A stretch of DNA of 64,000 bases from Flavobacterium limnosediminis JC2902 (lineage in GTDB: Bacteria; Bacteroidota; Bacteroidia; Flavobacteriales; Flavobacteriaceae), in assembly GCF_000498535.1 (NCBI RefSeq), contig NZ_AVGG01000031.1, forward strand, positions 1-64,000, written 5' to 3'. Below, in pieces: positions 8,408-17,686 of the stretch. The position numbers and the translations under genes are program-made. Each line of letters begins with the position of its first letter. The stretch's first letter is position 1. The notes under the pieces are model-generated. The model worked only from the letters and a program-made list of their open reading frames with translations, was not told where the DNA came from and ran no database searches.

Positions 8408-8959
8408 TTAGTTGTTTGTTGTTTTGGCTACTAAAAGCACTTGATCCACTCCGTCGTTTTCCTTCCAGTTTACGATAACTTTTTCGTTGTTAATCGCATC
8501 TACCTGTCTTCCGCGATAATCGGGCTGAATCGGTAAATCACGGCTGAAACGTCTGTCGATAAGCGTTAAAAGTTCGATTCCTGATGGTCTTCCGAACGAT
8601 TGAATCGCAGTCAGGGCCGCACGGATGCTTCTTCCGGTGTATAAAACATCGTCTATGAAAACCACTTTTTTATCTTCCACCAAAAAGTCGATTTGGGTTT
8701 TATTGGCCTCAACAGGTTTTTCGGTTCTTCGGAAATCGTCCCTGAAAAACGTAATATCCAAAAATCCAAGCGGAACATTTTTAATGTTATACTCTTCTTC
8801 CAGCAGTTGTTTTATTCTCTCGGCCAGATATTTACCACGAGGCTGAATTCCGATAAGAATAGTGTTTGAAAAATCGAAATGTTTTTCGATTAACTGACAG
8901 GCCAAACGATGCAGAATGATATTGACTTCTTTTGAAGTGAGCAATACTTTTTGACTCAT
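8408..8959 (-). CDS. pyrR: PyrR: pyrimidine regulator / uracil phosphoribosyltransferase
   Basis: 183 residues. The PRTase fold has the PRPP loop VVFIDDVLYTGRSIRAAL. Other family blocks are ILIGIQPRGKYLAERI near the N-terminus, PLGFLDITFFRDDF, and LIDRRFSRDLPIQPDYRGRQ. In Bacillus PyrR binds pyr mRNA to cause attenuation and also has UPRTase activity. No obvious PyrR-binding antiterminator hairpin is visible in the short pyrR-pyrB gap or upstream, so regulation here is uncertain. A weak TAnnTTTG-like element lies about 25 bp upstream of the start (8984-8991). It is the first gene of the minus-strand run pyrR-pyrB-STAS-like-rnz-pdxH. Confidence 0.94.
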   Translation of the reverse strand: MSQKVLLTSKEVNIILHRLACQLIEKHFDFSNTILIGIQPRGKYLAERIKQLLEEEYNIKNVPLGFLDITFFRDDFRRTEKPVEANKTQIDFLVEDKKVVFIDDVLYTGRSIRAALTAIQSFGRPSGIELLTLIDRRFSRDLPIQPDYRGRQVDAINNEKVIVNWKENDGVDQVLLVAKTTNN

Positions 8960-9215
8960 AAATGAAGTGTTGGGTTTGGTGCGTAAAAGTACAATTTTTT
9001 TGTTAATCTGCTACTTCCTTGCACTCATATTGATTTTTTAGTCTTAAAAAGATCACTCCTGTTTTTTTTATAAATTATTTTTAATTTAAACAAAACTTTA
9101 TTTAAGCATTTAATCGTAAAAATCATCAAAATCAACGACTAATTCATTAAAAATGAATTTTAACAGATAAATAAAAATATTTTTAACATGCAATTAACAA
9201 TTAAAAAACTAACCT

Positions 9216-10103
9216 ATGAAGAAATTTACTTACCTAAAGCGTAAGCTGGCTATTTTTTGCTTGCTAACATTACCGATTTTCTTTACTGCTTGTCAGGAAG
9301 AAGAAATCACAAGTAGAAACAGCAATTTAGAAACAACCACTTCCTTAGCAGTTGCAAGTGGAAATTGTAGAGACAATTGTATTGATGCCGAGGCCCCGCA
9401 CTACTACCCAACTACGGATTTGCAAACCGTACCAGCAACTGGTCAAACCAGTAAAACAGTTGAAATTAAATATTATAACACAGAAACGCATTTTTTTGTG
9501 GAAGTACAAAGTTCTCGACAGTGGAGCAATTTACAAATTTATAATGAGACTACTGGAGTTTGGAATTCCGTGCTGTCAGGGAATGTTGCTGCAAACTCTT
9601 CGAGATCCTATTCTTATCCTTTGGCAAACGGCTGGCAACCATGCACTCCGATTAGTTTTAGACTTAGAGTAGTTGGAGGTGGTGGTAATCCAGTCGATTT
9701 CCTTGTAAATTATGAATTAATCGGAATTTGCGATGATGGTTGTGCAACCTCATTTACAGGTGAAGCGATATCCTGTGATGATACCAGAGAAGCCGTATAT
9801 ACTTTTACAACCGATGCCGATCAGGAGTATATCAAAATTCAGGGTGGTTTAACCAATTTTACAGGAGCAGATGCAGTAGTAACTGTTTCAAACGAAAATT
9901 TAGAAATTACACAATCCACTCCGGGCGGAAGTTCGAATCGTATTATCAAAGTGGAAGGACCTGTTTCGGAATGCGAAACCATCACTATTCGTATCACTTG
10001 GAATTCGACCAACAACGGAGGAATTATTACCGGAGACTGGTCTATTAAAAATGGAGACGGATTAGAATTGGCTCCTTCTGTACCTGGTTTACAATGTGAT
10101 TAA
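9216..10103 (+). CDS. Secreted lipoprotein of unknown function
   Basis: 295 residues. A long signal peptide with the lipobox FFTAC (Cys26) is followed by QEEE, an acidic run typical of Bacteroidota surface lipoprotein export signals. The mature part is beta-rich with several cysteines: NCRDNCID near residue 50, and paired CDDGCA and SCDDTRE later. The pattern suggests two disulphide-bearing beta domains. No family was recognised. A 256-bp AT-rich upstream gap probably holds its promoter, and a hairpin terminator follows. It is flanked by the divergent pyrR and by a pirin gene, so context says little about its role. Confidence 0.75.
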   Translation: MKKFTYLKRKLAIFCLLTLPIFFTACQEEEITSRNSNLETTTSLAVASGNCRDNCIDAEAPHYYPTTDLQTVPATGQTSKTVEIKYYNTETHFFVEVQSSRQWSNLQIYNETTGVWNSVLSGNVAANSSRSYSYPLANGWQPCTPISFRLRVVGGGGNPVDFLVNYELIGICDDGCATSFTGEAISCDDTREAVYTFTTDADQEYIKIQGGLTNFTGADAVVTVSNENLEITQSTPGGSSNRIIKVEGPVSECETITIRITWNSTNNGGIITGDWSIKNGDGLELAPSVPGLQCD

Positions 10104-10122
10104 TTAATTTTGAATATAATTT

Positions 10123-10151
10123 AAAAGCTGTGGGAAACTACAGCTTTTTTT
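10123..10151 (+). terminator. Intrinsic terminator after the secreted lipoprotein gene
   Basis: AAAAGCTGT pairs with ACAGCTTTT across an 8-nt loop, followed by a T-run to 10151. Confidence 0.8.
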
Positions 10152-10198
10152 GTATCATTTCTTAATCTAAATTAAGTAATTTCGGTAGTATTGTGAAG

Positions 10199-10206
10199 TA
10201 ACTTTG
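10199..10206 (+). promoter_or_regulatory. Putative -7 element of the first pirin gene
   Basis: TAACTTTG matches the Bacteroidota -7 consensus TAnnTTTG, 24 bp before the ATG at 10231. No strong -33 TTG was seen. Confidence 0.5.
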
Positions 10207-10230
10207 TGTAACAACTTAAAAGAAAAAGCA

Positions 10231-11109
10231 ATGGCAACAAAAAATATCGAATTAGTAGCAGCGCCAAAAACTCCGCATTTCGTTGGTGATGGTTTCAGGG
10301 TACACAATTTTATTCCGAGTGGTTATCATTTGGAGATGGAACGTATGAGTCCGTTTATCATGCTGGATTACAACTCCAAGTACAATTTTCCTCCTTCAGA
10401 AATTCCGAAAGGAGTCGGCGTACATCCGCACAGAGGTTTTGAAACCGTAACCATTGCCTACAAAGGAAAAGTCGCACATCACGACAGTGCCGGAGGTGGC
10501 GGAATTATTGGTGAAGGCGACGTACAATGGATGACGGCAGCTTCAGGTGTTTTACATAAAGAATACCATGAAGAGGAATTCAGTAAAACCGGGGGCGAAT
10601 TTCAGATGGTGCAGTTATGGGTAAATTTACCGGCTAAAGATAAGATGTCGACTCCTAAATACCAGGCAATTACCAATGCTCAGATGGGACGTTACGAACT
10701 TGCTGACAATGCCGGATTTATAGAAGTGATTGCTGGTAACTATAACGATGTGAAAGGACCTGCATCAACATTCACACCTGTTCACATGCAAAATGCAAAA
10801 CTAAATGAAGGCGGAAAAGCAACATTCTCGTTTCCTGGAAATTATAACACCGCTTTACTGGTTATCGAAGGAAGCATAAAAGTAAATGAAGATGAAGTAG
10901 TTCCAACCGATCATTTCGTCCTGTTTGAAAACCAGGGAGAGGAATTCTCCATTGAAGCACTTGAAAACGCAATTGTATTAGTTTTAAGCGGCGATCCGAT
11001 CAACGAACCTATTTTTCCTCACGGTCCTTTCGTGATGAATACCCGCGAAGAAATCATTCAGGCCATTGATGACTTCAACAACGGAAAATTCGGATATCTT
11101 GCGGATTAA
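10231..11109 (+). CDS. Pirin family protein (bicupin)
   Basis: 292 residues. The ATG at 10231 is preferred over an upstream TTG at 10204, because the TTG lies inside a TAACTTTG promoter-like element. The N-terminal cupin has the pirin metal site VHPHRGFETVT, a second histidine pair in VAHHDS, GDVQWMTAASGVLHKEYHEE, and QLWVNLP. The C-terminal cupin ends with the conserved segment GPFVMNTREEI.QAI.D. Pirins are metal-binding cupins, and some have quercetin dioxygenase activity or redox-sensing roles; the substrate here is unknown. A second pirin lies two genes downstream on the same strand. Confidence 0.93.
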   Translation: MATKNIELVAAPKTPHFVGDGFRVHNFIPSGYHLEMERMSPFIMLDYNSKYNFPPSEIPKGVGVHPHRGFETVTIAYKGKVAHHDSAGGGGIIGEGDVQWMTAASGVLHKEYHEEEFSKTGGEFQMVQLWVNLPAKDKMSTPKYQAITNAQMGRYELADNAGFIEVIAGNYNDVKGPASTFTPVHMQNAKLNEGGKATFSFPGNYNTALLVIEGSIKVNEDEVVPTDHFVLFENQGEEFSIEALENAIVLVLSGDPINEPIFPHGPFVMNTREEIIQAIDDFNNGKFGYLAD

Positions 11110-11174
11110 TTAATCTAAATTCTAAATAACCGAATCCACCAATAACCAAATTCCAAAAATCTAAAAATCTAAAA
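11110..11174 (+). repeat. Repeat-like A-rich leader of the acetyltransferase gene
   Basis: It contains AATCTAAATTCTAAATAACC, then CAATAACCAAATTCC, then AAAAATCTAAAAATCTAAAA, running into the ATG at 11175. It is non-coding and A-rich, and of the same style as the pdxH leader. Confidence 0.55.
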
Positions 11175-11489
11175 ATGAAACCTGAATATTTAGAAATTCC
11201 ATTAGTCAAAAACGAAGAATTGCTTCAGTTTGAAATTACTGTTGAAGGACACAAAGCTTTTATCGTTTACAAAGAACGACCGCACACCATAACGTTGATC
11301 CACACCGAAACAGAGCCCGAATTGGAAGGAAAAGGTACTGCAACAGCTGTGATTGAAAAAACATTAGCCTATGTTGAGGAAAACAATTTCAAGCTTATTC
11401 CGCTCTGTCCGTTGGTTTTCGCCTATATTAAACGACATCCGGAGTGGAAACGAATTGTGGATGAAAATTTTAAAGGATTTGACGAATAA
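11175..11489 (+). CDS. Small GNAT-type N-acetyltransferase (YjdJ-like)
   Basis: 104 residues, the length of the minimal GNAT group that lacks part of the classical fold. The acetyl-CoA loop region reads ELEGKGTATAVIEKTL, resembling the Q/RxxGxG/A motif. The C-terminal block LIPLCPLVFAYIKRHPEW is diagnostic for this small family. Its acceptor substrate is unknown. It lies between two pirin genes on the same strand (65 bp after one, 29 bp before the other), which suggests one transcription unit and perhaps a shared stress-related role; that part is inference. Confidence 0.85.
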   Translation: MKPEYLEIPLVKNEELLQFEITVEGHKAFIVYKERPHTITLIHTETEPELEGKGTATAVIEKTLAYVEENNFKLIPLCPLVFAYIKRHPEWKRIVDENFKGFDE

Positions 11490-11518
11490 GTTCTTAACTT
11501 TATAAGAAAAAAAAGCCT

Positions 11519-12400
11519 ATGTCCAATGTACAATTAATCATTGAGGAACGTGCCGCCGATATCGGGAACTTTATGGTGGGACGACTTTTGCCCTTCCGTG
11601 AAAAACGAACTGTGGGTCCGTTTGCCTTTATAGACCATATGGGGCCAACTTATTTAAGTGAGCTTGAAAATTTTGACGTTCCGCCGCATCCTCATATCGG
11701 GCTTTCCACCCTCACCTATCTTTTTGCAGGAAGTATCATGCACAAGGACAGTCTGGGAACCGAAATGGTAATCAGGCCCGGTGCCGTGAACTGGATGACG
11801 GCCGGTAAGGGAATTGTACATTCTGAAAGAACACCCCATGATATAAGAGAATTGGAAAAAATGCTGCACGGATTGCAAATTTGGGTTGCCCTTCCGAAAG
11901 AATTGGAGGAAATGGAACCAAATTTCACCCATGTTGAAGAACAAGACATTCCGCACTGGGAGCAGGACGGGCTCTCTTTTAAACTCATAGCCGGGGAAGC
12001 TTTCGGAAGAAAATCGCCGGTACCTGTTTACAGTCCGCTCTACTTTATTGAGATAAAAAGTACTACAGCACAGAAAGTAAAAATTGGAGATGATTTATTT
12101 GGCGAAAGTGCCTTGTATATTCTCGAAGGAAATATAAAAAGTGAAAATACTATTTTTGAACCGAAGCAGATTCTGATTGCCAAAGACAGCAAGCTCTGTG
12201 AATTCGAAGTGGGCGAAAACACTACGGTTTATATTTTCGGAGGCGAGCCATTTCCCGAAGAACGTTTCATATACTGGAACTTCGTTTCCTCAAGCAAAAA
12301 ACGAATCGAAAAAGCCAAAATCGACTGGGAAAACCAATCTTTTCCGAAAGTACCGGGCGAAACTGAATTTGTTCCTTTGCCTGAGTCACGAAAGGCTTAA
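11519..12400 (+). CDS. Pirin family protein, second copy
   Basis: 293 residues. The N-terminal cupin metal site is PPHPHIGLSTLTY, with MHKDS, GAVNWMTAGKGIVHSERTP and LHGLQIWVALP. These are the same positions as in the upstream pirin but with a clearly different sequence, so this is an old paralog and not a recent duplicate. The C-terminal cupin includes LFGESALYILEG and ENTTVYIFGGEPFPEERFIYWNF. Metal binding and a redox or dioxygenase-like role are expected from the family; the substrate is not known. A hairpin terminator follows at 12444-12478. Confidence 0.93.
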   Translation: MSNVQLIIEERAADIGNFMVGRLLPFREKRTVGPFAFIDHMGPTYLSELENFDVPPHPHIGLSTLTYLFAGSIMHKDSLGTEMVIRPGAVNWMTAGKGIVHSERTPHDIRELEKMLHGLQIWVALPKELEEMEPNFTHVEEQDIPHWEQDGLSFKLIAGEAFGRKSPVPVYSPLYFIEIKSTTAQKVKIGDDLFGESALYILEGNIKSENTIFEPKQILIAKDSKLCEFEVGENTTVYIFGGEPFPEERFIYWNFVSSSKKRIEKAKIDWENQSFPKVPGETEFVPLPESRKA

Positions 12401-12443
12401 TTTCGACAACGGAAGAATTTTAATACATATTTGTTGATAAAAT

Positions 12444-12478
12444 AAAATCCGCTTGGTTAGTATAACCGGACGGATTTT
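12444..12478 (+). terminator. Intrinsic terminator after the second pirin
   Basis: The outer arms AAAATCCG and CGGATTTT plus the inner GGTT/AACC pair form an interrupted hairpin, with only a short T-tract. Confidence 0.65.
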
Positions 12479-12559
12479 CATATTTGTTGAATACTCAAAA
12501 ATTTAAATATCAGGCTATTTGAGAGTTGTTTCAATTGTAAAAAAAAAAACAGGAATTGA

Positions 12560-13354
12560 ATGCAAAAATCAATATTTGTAATAACCAAAATGGATTGTCC
12601 TTCAGAGGAAAATTTAATCCGAATGAAATTGGATGGATTATCAAATATTAAACATCTCGATTTTGATATTCCAAACCGAAAATTAATAGTATTTCACATT
12701 GGACAGATTGAACAAATCGAAAAGTCTATCAGTGAACTGAATTTAGGCGATCGCAAACTAGTAACTGAAAGTACCTCCCAAACGGAGTTTACCGAAAATG
12801 CAAATCAAAAAGAACTTCTTTGGACGGTTCTGATCATTAATTTTCTTTTCTTTTTAATAGAGGTAGCAACAGGAATTATTTCCAGATCAATGGGACTTAT
12901 TGCTGACAGCCTGGATATGCTTGCAGACTCATTTGTATACGGAATAAGTCTCTTTGCAGTTGGTACAACTCAGATAAGAAAAAAACAAATAGCCAAACTT
13001 GCCGGATATTTTCAAATAACACTGGCAATAATTGGATTTTTTGAAGTCTTAAGGCGCTTTTTTTATGTAGAAAAACTCCCTGACTTTACTGTAATGATTA
13101 TCGTTTCATCTTTTGCGCTTATAGCAAACGGAATTTGTCTTTATCTTCTTCAAAAGTCCAAAAGCAAAGAACAAGCTCATATAAAAGCAAGTCTGATTTT
13201 CACATCAAACGATGTAATAATAAATTTTGGTGTAATAGTAGCCGGAATTATGGTGAATTTACTAAACTCAAATAAACCAGACTTGATTATAGGAATCATT
13301 GTTTTTATTTTAGTTATTCGAGGAGCAATGAGAATATTAAAAATCGGAAATTGA
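12560..13354 (+). CDS. CDF-like cation transporter with an N-terminal HMA-like domain
   Basis: 264 residues. Residues 1-75 resemble a heavy-metal-associated ferredoxin-like domain, but the usual CxxC is replaced by MDCPSEE with a single cysteine. About six hydrophobic helices follow from residue 85. TM2 carries LIADSLDMLADSFVYG, a DxxxD version of the CDF metal site as in iron-type FieF. The TM5 equivalent reads FTSNDVIINFGVI, with Phe in place of the usual His. It is therefore a noncanonical CDF relative. Metal specificity cannot be told, and efflux of a divalent metal is only a family-level guess. It stands alone between the pirins and a DUF membrane protein. Confidence 0.82.
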   Translation: MQKSIFVITKMDCPSEENLIRMKLDGLSNIKHLDFDIPNRKLIVFHIGQIEQIEKSISELNLGDRKLVTESTSQTEFTENANQKELLWTVLIINFLFFLIEVATGIISRSMGLIADSLDMLADSFVYGISLFAVGTTQIRKKQIAKLAGYFQITLAIIGFFEVLRRFFYVEKLPDFTVMIIVSSFALIANGICLYLLQKSKSKEQAHIKASLIFTSNDVIINFGVIVAGIMVNLLNSNKPDLIIGIIVFILVIRGAMRILKIGN

Positions 13355-13533
13355 TAAGCATTGCTTTGGCAGCATCTTTAAGCGGGTTGAGTTTTAGGTA
13401 AAAACCTTCACTAAAAATTTACGGACATCTAATAATTCTATCAAAATTTAAAACAAACCACTGATTATGAGACACATATTAAACACATAAATCATGGTAT
13501 TTTAAACGGAATCAAAATCGATTTTTCAAAACT

Positions 13534-13541
13534 TATCTTTG
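13534..13541 (+). promoter_or_regulatory. Putative -7 element upstream of the DUF membrane protein
   Basis: TATCTTTG fits TAnnTTTG, 50 bp upstream of the ATG at 13591. The rest of the 13355-13590 gap shows no gene, RNA or strong repeat. Confidence 0.4.
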
Positions 13542-13590
13542 AAAACTGAAGATTTTGTGAGAAATAAATCCGTTTTTGTCGTAAATTGTA

Positions 13591-14676
13591 ATGATGAAAT
13601 TCCTGCTGGCAATACTGCTCATTCTCCACGGATTAATCCATTTGATGGGATTTGCCAAGGCTTTTCATTACGGAAAGATAACGCAAATTAAAGATGAAAT
13701 TTCAAAGCCAATCGGTATTTTGTGGTTGTTGGATTCCGTACTTTTTATTCTTTCTGCAGTTTTACTTCTTCTTAAAAATGATTTTTGGATTCTGCTCTCT
13801 GTTATTGCACTGATTATTTCTCAAATCCTTATTTTCAAAACATGGAAATACGCCAAATTCGGTGCTCTAATTAACATTTTTCTTTTGATAATAGTGATTC
13901 TTTCCTACGGAAGTATCCGTTTCGAAAACGATTTTAAAAATGACACAAAAAAAAGTATAACCATTTCGAATTCAAAGAAAACTGAAATACTCACGCAAAA
14001 TGACATAAAACACCTTCCTCTCGTTGTTCAGAACTACCTGAAATACGCAGGAGCAATAAACAAACCCAAAGTAAAAAATATGCGGGTTGTTTTCGAAGGC
14101 GAAATGAGAGAGAATGGAAAAAGGTATTTTCCGTTCACTTCAGAACAGTACAATTTTTTTGAAGAGCCTAGCCGACTCTTTTTCATGAAGGGAAAAATGT
14201 TCGGACTTACCGTTCCCGGTTATCACAAATATCAGGATGGAAAAGCAGCAATGAACATAAAACTGTTTGGTATCTTCCCTATTATCAGACATTCAGGTGC
14301 TGTAATGGACAAAACCGAAACCGTTACGCTTTTCAATGACATGTGTTTATTGGCTCCGGCAACGTTAATCGACAAGCGAATCCAATGGCAATTCATTGAT
14401 GACAAAACAGTTAAAGCAACTTTCACCAATAAAGAAAGCCGAATTTCAGCCCGATTGTACTTTAATGAAAAAGGTCATCTCGTCAATTTTATTTCAGATG
14501 ACCGGACAGCAATGGCAGACGGAAAACAATACCCGTTTTCCACACCGGTTTCAGATTATAAAAGCGTTAACGGAATTAAACTGATGAGTTACGGAGAAGC
14601 CGTTTGGTATTACCCCGATGGGAAATTCACATACGGAAAATTTCATCTGAAAGAAATCCAATACAATTGCAAATAG
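13591..14676 (+). CDS. Membrane protein, DUF6544/DUF6920-like
   Basis: 361 residues. Four hydrophobic helices occupy roughly residues 1-115, starting LLAILLILHGLIHLMGF. The globular part begins at LPLVVQNYLKYAGAINKP, followed by MRVVFEGEMRENG, KMFGLTVPGYHKYQDG, FGIFPIIRHSG, and a C-terminal region with LPLVV-type strands and KLMSYGEAVWYYPDG. This resembles a group of proteins of unknown function that I associate with DUF6544/DUF6920; the DUF number is from memory. The fold looks like a lipid-binding or lipoprotein-type beta sheet behind a membrane anchor. No function can be assigned. Confidence 0.75.
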   Translation: MMKFLLAILLILHGLIHLMGFAKAFHYGKITQIKDEISKPIGILWLLDSVLFILSAVLLLLKNDFWILLSVIALIISQILIFKTWKYAKFGALINIFLLIIVILSYGSIRFENDFKNDTKKSITISNSKKTEILTQNDIKHLPLVVQNYLKYAGAINKPKVKNMRVVFEGEMRENGKRYFPFTSEQYNFFEEPSRLFFMKGKMFGLTVPGYHKYQDGKAAMNIKLFGIFPIIRHSGAVMDKTETVTLFNDMCLLAPATLIDKRIQWQFIDDKTVKATFTNKESRISARLYFNEKGHLVNFISDDRTAMADGKQYPFSTPVSDYKSVNGIKLMSYGEAVWYYPDGKFTYGKFHLKEIQYNCK

Positions 14677-14898
14677 AAAATCTCCGTTTTCGAAATTTTA
14701 TCATTAAATTTACTATCCGAATTTTAATTCTAATCCTCTCATAAAAAACGGTTTACGAATTATTTTTCAATACATCGATTTAGAATTTGCTCTGTTGCCA
14801 ACCTCATTTCTTTTGCAAAACCTACTCCGTTAAATCTTGTATTTTACCAATCCGTATGGAGTTCATCGATACAATTCTAACATTAAAAAACTATAATT

Positions 14899-15849
14899 AT
14901 GTCTCAGAAAAAATTAATTGCAGTATTCGGGGCAACTGGTGCTCAGGGTGGTGGTTTGGCTCATGCCATACTTGGTGACCCAAACAGCGAATTTTCTGTT
15001 CGCGCAGTAACAAGGGATGTCAATTCAGAAAAAGCGAAAGCGCTCGCCGCAATGGGAGCCGAAGTAGTATCCGCTAATATTGATGATATTGAAAGCATAA
15101 AACGCGTCCTGCAAGGGGCTTATGGCGCTTATTTTGTTACCTTCTTCTGGGAACATTTCTCGGTAGAAAAAGAAATGACCGAAGCGAAGAATATGGCAAC
15201 AGCCGCCAAAGAATCCGGTTTGCAACATGTGATATGGTCAACCCTTGAAGATGTGAGAAAGTTTGTTCCTCTGAGTGATAATAGTTTGCCAACTTTGCAG
15301 GAAAAATACAAAGTGCCTCATTTTGATGGTAAAGGTGAATCAGATCACTTTTTTACTGATGCAGGGGTACCGGTAACTTTTTTGCTGACCTCATTTTATT
15401 GGGAAAATCTTATTTACTTTGGTATGGGTCCTAAAAAAGATGCTAACGGAAAACTGGCAATAACTTTTCCTTTAGGCAATAAAAAAATGGCAGGAATCTC
15501 TTCTGAAGACATCGGTAAATGTGCCTACGGTATATTTAAAAAAGGTAAGGAATTGATCGGTAAAAGAATTGGTATTTCGGGAGATCAGATTACTTGTAGC
15601 GAAATGGCGGAAAAACTGTCAAAAAAAATAGGTCAAGAAGTTGTCTATAATGAAGTTACCCCCGATCAATACAGAAACTTTGGATTCCCTGGCGCAGAAG
15701 ATTTAGGAAACATGTTCCAATTTTATCGCGATTTTGAAGGTCCTTTCAATGGTGTCCGTGATATGAAATTTGCCAAAGAACTGAATCCGGAATTGCAATC
15801 ATTTGACAGTTGGGTTGAAAAAAACGCGAGCCGGATTCCGATTGAATAG
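14899..15849 (+). CDS. NmrA-like NAD(P)-binding oxidoreductase
   Basis: 316 residues. The N-terminal Rossmann motif is IAVFGATGAQGGGLA (GxxGxxG), followed by VRAVTRD and EVVSANIDD. This is typical of atypical SDR proteins of the NmrA/HSCARG group. Later blocks are GAYFVTFFWEHF, HVIWSTLEDVRKF, HFDGKGESDHFF and a C-terminal AGISSEDIGKCAYGIF. The Tyr-Lys catalytic pair of classical SDRs is absent, as is usual for NmrA proteins, which often sense NADP(H). A strong GC-rich terminator follows and is shared with the convergent ABC-F gene. Confidence 0.9.
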   Translation: MSQKKLIAVFGATGAQGGGLAHAILGDPNSEFSVRAVTRDVNSEKAKALAAMGAEVVSANIDDIESIKRVLQGAYGAYFVTFFWEHFSVEKEMTEAKNMATAAKESGLQHVIWSTLEDVRKFVPLSDNSLPTLQEKYKVPHFDGKGESDHFFTDAGVPVTFLLTSFYWENLIYFGMGPKKDANGKLAITFPLGNKKMAGISSEDIGKCAYGIFKKGKELIGKRIGISGDQITCSEMAEKLSKKIGQEVVYNEVTPDQYRNFGFPGAEDLGNMFQFYRDFEGPFNGVRDMKFAKELNPELQSFDSWVEKNASRIPIE

Positions 15850-15877
15850 AACTGGCAATTCGCAAATAAGTATAAAC

Positions 15878-15908
15878 AAAAACTCCCCGCTTATGACGGG
15901 GAGTTTTT
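15878..15908. terminator. Bidirectional intrinsic terminator
   Basis: AAAAACTCCCCG pairs with CGGGGAGTTTTT (12 bp) around a 7-nt loop. It lies between the convergent NmrA-like and ABC-F genes. Confidence 0.9.
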
Positions 15909-15912
15909 AATA

Positions 15913-17589
<1,677 letters not shown>

Positions 17590-17656
17590 CTATTAATGAG
17601 AATGTTCATTTTGGCATTTTAACTGTACATTAACAGCAAGTTATCCCTTACACACC

Positions 17657-17664
17657 TATATTTG
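17657..17664 (+). promoter_or_regulatory. Putative -7 element of the TlpA-like lipoprotein gene
   Basis: TATATTTG fits TAnnTTTG, 22 bp before the ATG at 17687. No clear -33 box was seen. Confidence 0.45.
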
Positions 17665-17686
17665 TTTTGAAATAAATTTCGATTTA

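Noticed and set aside
8383..9215. PyrR-binding attenuator near pyrR/pyrB
   Set aside because: No antiterminator/terminator hairpin pair with the known PyrR-binding loop was seen.
13355..13590. Possible gene remnant in the gap before the DUF membrane protein
   Set aside because: A short somewhat GC-richer piece at about 13360-13400 looked coding-like on the minus strand, but it is broken by stops and nothing is recognisable.
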